NCBI GenBank assembly: GCA_017883235.1
Contig: JADGNY010000006.1
Location: forward strand, 1 to 64,000
Direction: 5' to 3'
DNA length: 64,000 bases
Origin: Thermoanaerobaculia bacterium
GTDB lineage: Bacteria; Acidobacteriota; Thermoanaerobaculia; Gp7-AA8
Made by a program: the position numbers and the translations under genes. Shown one piece after another: positions 56,653 through 64,000 of the stretch (positions within the stretch are counted from its first letter, which is position 1; every line of letters starts with the position of its first letter). The notes below the pieces were generated by a model, which had not been told where the DNA came from, did not search any database, and saw only the letters and a list, made by a program, of their open reading frames with translations.

Positions 56653-56994
56653 ATGAACATCGAGACCCGCAAAAAAGGTGACGTCGTGATCGTCGATTTT
56701 CAGGGGCGCCTGGCGGTAGGCGTCGGCGACGATCTGTTGCCGCGACTCATCGAGCAGCTCCTGGACGAGGGCAACCGCAAGATCCTCCTCAACCTTTCTG
56801 ACATGGATTACATCGACAGCAACGGCCTCGGCGAGCTGGTGCAGAGCCTCAAAGTCTCCGGCCGCCACGGTGCGTCGCTCCGCCTTCTCAAACCACAGGA
56901 CCGCGTGAAGAAGACGCTCAAGCTGACCAATCTCCTGCCGATGTTCAGCGTCTACGACACCGAGGCCGAAGCGATCAAAGCCTTCGACGCTTAG
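56653..56994 (+). CDS. STAS-domain anti-sigma factor antagonist
   Basis: 113 aa. GDVVIVDFQGRLAVGVGD, then LLNLSDMDYIDSNGLGELV with the phosphorylatable Ser56, and LLKPQDRVKKTLKLTNLLPMFSVY; a standard SpoIIAA-like protein. Its kinase partner is not in the window. Ten bases after the methyltransferase. Confidence 0.92.
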   Translation: MNIETRKKGDVVIVDFQGRLAVGVGDDLLPRLIEQLLDEGNRKILLNLSDMDYIDSNGLGELVQSLKVSGRHGASLRLLKPQDRVKKTLKLTNLLPMFSVYDTEAEAIKAFDA

Positions 56995-57053
56995 AGGGTT
57001 TGATTTACAGAAGGCAGTCTATAGATTAGACTCTCTGGCGAAATAGGAGAGTC

Positions 57054-57101
57054 ATGAACCCCTTCCTGACAGCCGTCCGCGCCGCCTGCATCACCAAGTA
57101 A
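57054..57101 (+). other. 15-codon ORF with good ribosome site, possible gene stub
   Basis: AGGAGAGTC-ATG begins MNPFLTAVRAACITK and stops at once. The start resembles those of inositol-monophosphatase/CysQ-type proteins, so this may be a stub left by deletion. Evidence is weak. Confidence 0.2.
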
Positions 57102-57127
57102 GTCAGGCACGCGCGAGGCGATCGGCC

Positions 57128-57307
57128 TCAACCTGCCGCGACTGAGCACCGAAGAAGATTCCAATCGACGTCAATGCCGACAACCTCGCCGTCGGCGCCG
57201 ATATCGACCACGACACCCGGTGAGATCTCGCGCGACGTCGCCGCCGCGGCGCCTCGCAACTCGACATACAGCGAATCGGTGTCAGCGTAGTAATTAGCGC
57301 GCATCAT
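57128..57307 (-). CDS. DUF2283-like small protein (antitoxin candidate)
   Basis: 59 aa. NYYADTDSLYVELRG, then SREISPGVVVDIGADGEVVGIDV is the DUF2283 pattern. After GIDV the expected tail is not seen in frame, but another frame encodes SRQVEADRLARA, so the end may be frameshifted. ATG overlaps the upstream stop (TGATG). Confidence 0.65.
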   Translation of the reverse strand: MMRANYYADTDSLYVELRGAAAATSREISPGVVVDIGADGEVVGIDVDWNLLRCSVAAG

Positions 57308-57537
57308 CAGATCTCCGCGTCACGATCGGGAAATGCGTTGTGGATCGTCTCACCGTCTTCCAGCGTCCCAACGCGCAAGTACTTTTGCAATTCCTCGATC
57401 CAGATCCAGTGGCGAATCCGGCCATCGGCCTGAATCATCCGCCGCGCGGGCCGGCGGATCGCCGCTTCGCACCATTCACGCCGGAGGTACGGACGCTTCC
57501 GCATGACTTCCCGTTCGAAGTAGTCCGTCGCCCGCAC
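57307..57537 (-). CDS. DUF4258-like small protein (toxin candidate)
   Basis: 76 aa. YFEREVMRKRPYLRREWCEA, then IRHWIWIEELQKYLRVGTLEDGETIHNAFPDR is the pattern of small DUF4258/RelE-like proteins that sit before DUF2283 genes. GTG start; a downstream ATG at 57504 is possible. Pairing suggests a toxin-antitoxin module (inference). Confidence 0.65.
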   Translation of the reverse strand: MRATDYFEREVMRKRPYLRREWCEAAIRRPARRMIQADGRIRHWIWIEELQKYLRVGTLEDGETIHNAFPDRDAEI

Positions 57538-57565
57538 ACAAGGATTTTACCCACAACGGTGCGGC

Positions 57566-59728
<2,163 letters not shown>

Positions 59729-59787
59729 GTCGGATAAAGTCCTGATGTGGATACCGACCCACATGGTCATAGCGATACAATCGCGGC

Positions 59788-60018
59788 ATGAAAACGGTGC
59801 AAATGACGCTGGATGAGGAACTGCTTGTGCGCGTAGATCGCGCCGCCCGCCGGTTGAAGACGACTCGGTCGGAGTTCACTCGGCAGGCACTTCGCGAAGC
59901 CTTGAAACACATCACGACATTGCAGCACGAAGCACAGCACCGGCGCGGCTACGCGGCACACCCGGTGGAAGAGGGCGAGTTCAGCGAGTGGGCGACCGAA
60001 CAGGTGTGGCCGGAATGA
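59788..60018 (+). CDS. Ribbon-helix-helix antitoxin
   Basis: 76 aa. MKTVQMTLDEELLVRVDRAA, then RSEFTRQALREAL is a CopG/MetJ-like DNA-binding domain; EGEFSEWATEQVW is a toxin-binding tail. ATGA overlap with the MazF-like gene. Confidence 0.85.
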   Translation: MKTVQMTLDEELLVRVDRAARRLKTTRSEFTRQALREALKHITTLQHEAQHRRGYAAHPVEEGEFSEWATEQVWPE

Positions 60019-60326
60019 AACGGGGGGAGATCCGCTGGTACCGTTTCAGGGCACCGGACAAGCGCCGCCCTGTCGTCATTCTCACGCGAGACTCGGTGTT
60101 GGACTATCTGGGTGAAGTGACGGTGGCACCGATCACGAGCACCATCCGCGACATTCCGTCGGAGGTCTTGGTCGGCCCTGAAGACGGTGTACCACGGCCC
60201 TGTGCGATCAATCTCGATCACCTTCAAACAGTCTCCAAGGATCAATTGGGTGGAATCGTCGCCACTCTGCCGGAAGCCCGGATGGACGAGGTTCGCGACG
60301 CACTCTTGTTCGCCCTCGGGTATTGA
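60015..60326 (+). CDS. MazF/PemK-type endoribonuclease toxin
   Basis: 103 aa. GEIRWYRFRAPDKRRPVVIL, then TVAPITSTIRDIPSEV and CAINLDHLQTVSKDQL are PemK/MazF landmarks with the catalytic Arg and Thr. Cleaves mRNA at short motifs. The ATG at 60015 overlaps the antitoxin stop. Confidence 0.88.
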   Translation: MKRGEIRWYRFRAPDKRRPVVILTRDSVLDYLGEVTVAPITSTIRDIPSEVLVGPEDGVPRPCAINLDHLQTVSKDQLGGIVATLPEARMDEVRDALLFALGY

Positions 60327-60404
60327 TCGTCCGACGGTGTGCGCCTTCGTCATCTGCTACGCTTCGCGAAACGCTACGCGTGTTTCCCGCGTCTCACAAT
60401 CAAT

Positions 60405-61157
60405 ATGACAAGAAGAACCGTTCTCCAGACCGCGGCGATCATCGCCGCCGGCGTCGTCCTTGCCCTCGTCGCCAACGCCTTCGCGCCGCGCGAGCGAAAG
60501 CTGGCGATGGCTGGCTCGTATCCAAGTGCGCTGAAGGTGCCGGCGCGGGAAACCACCCCAATGGGGTCGATTCCTCCCACTCGCATTGCGCAAATGCCCA
60601 TCGTCCCGATGACGTCGACAGCGCCCGTAACAGCGACCACCGCAACGCAGCCGACTGCGACTGCCGCCATCACCACCGTCGGCCTCAACCCGGCGGCAAA
60701 GACGCCCGCCGCGCCAGCGACGACGACGGCCGCCCCCGTCCCCCACCCGCCACTCCCAACTCCCCCATCAGCAGACCGCTTCCTCCCCCATCCCGACAAA
60801 CCGTTCGTCGAGATCACATTCGCCGACGTGAGCTCTCTGCACGCGAAGAATGTCCTCTTTCTCGATGCGCGCCGGACGTCGGTCTACGAGCAGGGCCACA
60901 TCGCCGGCGCGCGGCCGTACTCGGTTTGGGAATCGGACATCGACGACAAGGTGCGGAAACTGTTCGACGAGCGCAGCGATCCGAGCGCGCAGGCGCTGCC
61001 GATCGTCATCTACTGCAGCGGCGGCGACTGCGAGGATTCCCACATGCTGGCGCAGAAGCTGTGGGGCATCCAGTTTAATAACATCTACGTCTACAAAGAC
61101 GGCTTCCCAGACTGGCAGCAGCACGGTGCGCCGGTTCACACAGGAGCGAATCCGTGA
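60405..61157 (+). CDS. Membrane-anchored rhodanese-domain protein
   Basis: 250 aa. One N-terminal membrane segment (TAAIIAAGVVLALVANAFA), a ~90-residue linker of Thr, Ala and Pro, and a C-terminal rhodanese domain: VLFLDARRTSVYEQGHI and the active-site loop IVIYCSGGDCEDSHM (Cys). Handles sulfane sulfur or acts as a single-turnover phosphatase-like domain. Four-base overlap with the MauE-like gene. Confidence 0.85.
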   Translation: MTRRTVLQTAAIIAAGVVLALVANAFAPRERKLAMAGSYPSALKVPARETTPMGSIPPTRIAQMPIVPMTSTAPVTATTATQPTATAAITTVGLNPAAKTPAAPATTTAAPVPHPPLPTPPSADRFLPHPDKPFVEITFADVSSLHAKNVLFLDARRTSVYEQGHIAGARPYSVWESDIDDKVRKLFDERSDPSAQALPIVIYCSGGDCEDSHMLAQKLWGIQFNNIYVYKDGFPDWQQHGAPVHTGANP

Positions 61158-61612
61158 AGCGTCTTCTGGCTCATCCCTGGCTCACGATCCGCGTCCAGAT
61201 CGCCCTCGGCGCGATCTTCATCATCGCCGCTCTGCCGAAGATTGCCGATCCACCGTCGTTCGCCCACATGATCTACAACTACCGCCTCGTGCCGTCGCCG
61301 CTGATCAACATCAGCGCGCTGGTGATGCCGTGGGTGGAGTTGCTGGCCGGCCTGGCGCTGATCCTCGGCGCCTGGAAAGCAGCAGCGCGAACGGTGGTGG
61401 CCATCATGCTGGCCGTCTTCATCGTGGCCATCTCGATCAACTTCTTCCGCGACAACGCCATCGACTGCGGCTGCTTTAACGTCGCCGACCGCGGCAAGAC
61501 ACACGAGCAGCGGATCTTCGATATGAAAGTCGATGTGTTCCGCGACCTCGGAATGCTGCTGATGGTGGGGCAGCTCTGGTATGCGGGGAAAAGGGAAGAG
61601 GACGAGGCGTAA
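61154..61612 (+). CDS. MauE/DoxX-family membrane protein
   Basis: 152 aa, four membrane helices. RVQIALGAIFIIAALPKIADP and MPWVELLAGLALILG are the DoxX/MauE pattern and NAIDCGCFNVAD holds a CxC pair as in MauE and methylamine-utilisation-type thiol oxidoreductases. Coupled to the rhodanese gene, so a sulfur or disulfide function at the membrane is likely. Confidence 0.88.
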   Translation: MKRLLAHPWLTIRVQIALGAIFIIAALPKIADPPSFAHMIYNYRLVPSPLINISALVMPWVELLAGLALILGAWKAAARTVVAIMLAVFIVAISINFFRDNAIDCGCFNVADRGKTHEQRIFDMKVDVFRDLGMLLMVGQLWYAGKREEDEA

Positions 61613-61651
61613 GGCCGGAGGCCAATCATAAGCGGGAGTTGGCCGAGGATT

Positions 61652-61678
61652 CAGTTGTTAAGGAATCCTTAACAACTG
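61652..61678. repeat. AAGGAATCCTT palindrome, copy 1
   Basis: CAGTTGTTAAGGAATCCTTA continues to AACAACTG, a 27-bp near-perfect palindrome. Copies 2 and 3 are at 61927-61953 and 62095-62119, all in one 540-bp gap. Confidence 0.85.
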
Positions 61679-61681
61679 CTG

Positions 61682-61904
61682 GCCGCGTTAGCGGCAACAA
61701 GACGGTAGCCAGGGGTGCGAGCGTTTTTTGCGAGCACCCCTGGTAAAGAGATGTCATGGTTGGTGCCGCGTCAGCGGCACTGGAGTGATCGGGGACTCCA
61801 TCCAGTGCCGCTGACGCGGCACGCTTTCAAGAGACAATGCAGACCAGGGGTGCTCGCAAAAAGCGCTCGCACCCCTGGCTACCTTCTTGAGCCGCTATCG
61901 CGGC
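61682..61904. repeat. Nested palindromic element PAL-1, right copy (inverted)
   Basis: Reverse complement of 1-214 with only a few changes; begins GCCGCGTTAGCGGC and ends GCCGCTATCGCGGC. Followed at once by GCGGCGTCGTAACGTCCAAT, the word that also bounds array 1. Confidence 0.88.
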
Positions 61905-61926
61905 GTCGTAACGTCCAATCTCCAGT

Positions 61927-61953
61927 CAGTTGTCAAGGAATCCTTGACAACTG
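61927..61953. repeat. AAGGAATCCTT palindrome, copy 2
   Basis: CAGTTGTCAAGGAATCCTTG continues to ACAACTG. Core GTCAAGGAATCCTTGAC is shared with copy 3. Confidence 0.85.
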
Positions 61954-61988
61954 CCACTGACGAAAGGAACTACACGACGAAATCAGGA

Positions 61989-62064
61989 CTCACGCGGAGG
62001 CGCGGAGGACGCGGAGGAAGAGAAGTGCTCCCTCGAACCTCCGCGTCTCCGCGTCTCCGCGTGA
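61989..62064. repeat. Imperfect palindrome, CTCCGCG family, copy 2
   Basis: CTCACGCGGAGGCGCGGAGG faces CTCCGCGTCTCCGCGTGA; relative of 1221-1285. Confidence 0.8.
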
Positions 62065-62094
62065 ACCAACGGATCAGAGGACTTTGCAGATGGC

Positions 62095-62119
62095 AACTGT
62101 CAAGGAATCCTTGACAGTT
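62095..62119. repeat. AAGGAATCCTT palindrome, copy 3
   Basis: AACTGTCAAGGAATCCTTGA continues to CAGTT, a perfect palindrome around GGAATCC. Confidence 0.85.
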
Positions 62120-62149
62120 CAACAGAAAGGCACATGTTCCTGGAACTTC

Positions 62150-62575
62150 CTACTTCATCTCTGTCCCGTCGCACTCGCCCATGAACTTGCCGGCGTAGGT
62201 GGCGGAGATGTCCTTGTCCTGCATTTTCATGTGCATGGAACCGTCGTAGGAGTCGCCGCCGTAGGTGATCTTGCCCTCGCCGGCCATGCCGTTCTCACAG
62301 GTCATCTTCCAGGAGATCGTGCTGCCGTCGACCTTCACGTCGGTGTAGGTACACCCGCCGCTTTTATCGCCGGCTTTGGGGATCAGATTCTCGGGTTTCT
62401 CGGCCTGCTCCTTGGTGACGCAGGTGACGACTGTGCGAGACGGCATCTTCATCGGCATATCGGTCATTTCCATCTGAATGGTCGTTTGCCACCGGCCCGG
62501 CTTGGCCAGGTTGCCGGCGAAGAGCGGGAGAGCGATCGAAACGACCGCGAACAGCGCAAGATTGCGAAGCTTCAT
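62150..62575 (-). CDS. DUF3617-family exported protein
   Basis: 141 aa. Signal peptide (ends PLFAG), then KPGRWQTTIQMEMTDMPMKM, a CVTKEQAE segment and WKMTCENGMAGEGKITYGGD, the DUF3617 pattern with paired cysteines. Function unknown. GGAGG six bases upstream. Confidence 0.88.
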   Translation of the reverse strand: MKLRNLALFAVVSIALPLFAGNLAKPGRWQTTIQMEMTDMPMKMPSRTVVTCVTKEQAEKPENLIPKAGDKSGGCTYTDVKVDGSTISWKMTCENGMAGEGKITYGGDSYDGSMHMKMQDKDISATYAGKFMGECDGTEMK

Positions 62576-62609
62576 CAGTATCCTCCGTTGGTTTTCGGAG
62601 GAGTATACG

Positions 62610-63881
62610 TCAGAGCTTTTTCACACCGCGCGAACGGGTAGTCGGCTCGATTCGGAGCGCCCCGGTCAGCGCGGCGGACTCGTTGCCGCTCTTCACCATC
62701 ACCACGAGGGATCCGGCCGGCGTCGAAGCATCAATCTGGAACGTGGCACTGACGTAGTTCCCCGCCCACTTGAAATCGGAGATACGGTGGAAGCCGGGAT
62801 TGGGGACATCGAAGGTGGTCATGCCGCTCGTGAAGCCATCGCCGCCGATGCCCAGGGTTATCGTCGAACCGGCGTGCAGCGTGGCCGGCATGGCCAGAAG
62901 GGTAACGTTGTCTGATCCGGCCGCCCAAGCGCCGATCCACTTCGGATTCAGGAGCACGGATCCGGAGCCATCGACGTTGAGATTGCCATAGATGCGCCCG
63001 TTTTCGACGCGAAGGGCGCCGCCGCCGGCGAACTGCGTCGGGAACGAAGTCACCTTCGCGCTCTGCCAGGACCCGGAGAGATTCTGGATGTTGAACGGGC
63101 CATCGAGTGGCTCCGCATAGATGCGATAGGTTCCCGCGGGAACACCCTGCAGGGAGAAGTTGCCGTTCTTGTCCGAAAGAGCCGTCACCACCGGCTCGCC
63201 CTCGTCGTTCTCAGCCACGACCTGTGCGGCGTAGATGCCACCGTCATCGCCGTAGACGCGGCCCTCGAGCGTGGCGCCCGACGCCGGTTTCGTTTTCGCG
63301 TAGGCGGTAGTAATGGCCACGCGATCGTCGCTGTCCAATCCTACCGTGGTGCCGGTGCCGATGTAGGGATACATGACGGAGGACAACACCGCGGAATGGT
63401 CGAGGCCGAGGATGTGACCCATCTCGTGCTCGACGAGTTGCTGCAGGTTGTAGCCGCCCGAGACAGCCGTAGGATCGATCTGCATATCGGCCTCGAGGAG
63501 GCGGCCGCTGTCGTCGTACCAGTTCGTGGTCAGGGCGATGAACTTCTGATCGGCGAAGAGATCGTCGGCCATCGAAACCGTGTTGCGTCCGTCCTTGCCG
63601 GCGGAGGCGCCATCGACGATGCCGAGGGATTGGAAGGAGAGACTAGCGTCAGGAGTCGCCGCCCAATCTTTCCCCGCCCGGTCGAGCAACGAAGCGACTT
63701 GCGGGATCGCCTGCACAACGCGGCGGTCGATGGCGTAGCGGATCGGGAAGGAGCCATCAGGCCAGGCGACAGGAATCAGCGTGCCGTTGTTGAAGTAGGT
63801 CAGACGGGCAGCTCCGAACGCCGGCACGGCGGCGATGATGGCGATGGTTACAACGAGGAAAAAGTTTCGGAGGGCGGGCAT
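62610..63881 (-). CDS. Secreted matrixin-like metalloprotease
   Basis: 423 aa. Signal peptide (ends VPAFGA). Zinc motif in LVEHEMGHILGLDHS (HExxHxxGxxH) with Met-turn SSVMYP marks the matrixin fold, ~residues 50-210. The C-terminal part has a carboxypeptidase-regulatory-like beta domain (GRVYGDDGGIYAAQVVAEN, SLQGVPAGTYRIYAEP) and an Ig-like end. Minus-strand neighbour of the DUF3617 gene, 34 bp upstream of its start. Confidence 0.88.
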   Translation of the reverse strand: MPALRNFFLVVTIAIIAAVPAFGAARLTYFNNGTLIPVAWPDGSFPIRYAIDRRVVQAIPQVASLLDRAGKDWAATPDASLSFQSLGIVDGASAGKDGRNTVSMADDLFADQKFIALTTNWYDDSGRLLEADMQIDPTAVSGGYNLQQLVEHEMGHILGLDHSAVLSSVMYPYIGTGTTVGLDSDDRVAITTAYAKTKPASGATLEGRVYGDDGGIYAAQVVAENDEGEPVVTALSDKNGNFSLQGVPAGTYRIYAEPLDGPFNIQNLSGSWQSAKVTSFPTQFAGGGALRVENGRIYGNLNVDGSGSVLLNPKWIGAWAAGSDNVTLLAMPATLHAGSTITLGIGGDGFTSGMTTFDVPNPGFHRISDFKWAGNYVSATFQIDASTPAGSLVVMVKSGNESAALTGALRIEPTTRSRGVKKL

Positions 63882-63937
63882 GGCTTAGCCAGTGAACTGC
63901 AACCGAGGTGCCATTGCAATAACTATTTTTCGGCCGT

Positions 63938-63995
63938 GTGGTCTGGTCTCGCGGTCTCGCGGTTACGCGGTCTCGGGGTTGCTGGGTTGCCAAGT
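63938..63995. repeat. Low-complexity TCTCGCGG repeat at the window edge
   Basis: TGGTCTCGCGGTCTCGCGGT, then ACGCGGTCTCGGGG. Only one arm is inside the window, so it may be half of another palindrome. Confidence 0.4.
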
Positions 63996-64000
63996 CAGTG

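Overview
The window is high-GC bacterial chromosome with no phage or plasmid genes. A GWxTD-domain exported protein, a TonB with a glycine/valine-rich linker, DUF11-repeat secreted proteins, standalone acyl-CoA enzymes, several small toxin-antitoxin pairs and many palindromic intergenic repeats together suggest an uncultured heterotrophic Acidobacteriota or a close relative. This placement is an inference from gene content only; there is no rRNA gene here.

Layout. 0-11 kb: an NmrA-like reductase, two large secreted proteins (cadherin/Ig-like 820 aa; DUF11/SdrD-B-like 1466 aa), a TVP38/TMEM64 membrane protein coupled to a single-STN-domain exported protein, and a first 21-bp-period repeat array. 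11-16 kb: thiolase, exported hypothetical, prolyl oligopeptidase, CPBP-type membrane protease. 16.4-23.9 kb: a compact gene set around a dedicated acyl carrier protein (HAD phosphatase, class-III aminotransferase, alpha/beta hydrolase, ACP, two small ArnE/ArnF-like transporters, DegT-type aminotransferase; convergent arginase-fold hydrolase and FemAB/GNAT-like transferase). I cannot assign it to a known pathway and regard it as the best candidate for an undescribed biosynthetic system. 23.9-27.1 kb: TPR lipoprotein-TonB-ExbB-ExbD-ExbD operon. 27.4-30.8 kb: a tryptophan-dioxygenase-like relic, ribBA and the GWxTD protein. 31-35.6 kb: a BMP-type nucleoside/lipoprotein ABC importer (substrate protein, second 21-bp array, ATPase, two permeases). 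35.7-42 kb: biotin carboxylase, enoyl-CoA hydratase, subtilase, tRNA-Leu(CAA), isopropylmalate-synthase-like enzyme. 42-46.5 kb: a probable defence locus (TrlF-type PHP-ATPase plus AlbA/Schlafen-type protein). 46.5-47.6 kb: a third 21-bp array between two relics of a Txe/YoeB toxin. 47.6-64 kb: aminopeptidase P, thioesterase, GH63-like glucosidase, VapBC, RsmE, a double methyltransferase, a STAS protein, a DUF2283/DUF4258-like pair, GlgX, a MazEF-like pair, rhodanese-MauE pair, DUF3617 protein and a matrixin-like protease.

The most striking non-genic signal is repeat DNA. Three arrays with unrelated sequences share an underlying unit of 21 bp (two helical turns, seven codons). A 214-223 bp nested palindrome stands in inverted orientation at the two ends of the window. 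At least ten further families of imperfect intergenic palindromes are present; some have entered coding sequence (the linker of the BMP ATPase, the N-terminus of its permease, the C-terminus of the isopropylmalate-synthase-like enzyme). Several gene fragments lie next to repeats, so repeat spread and gene decay seem linked here.
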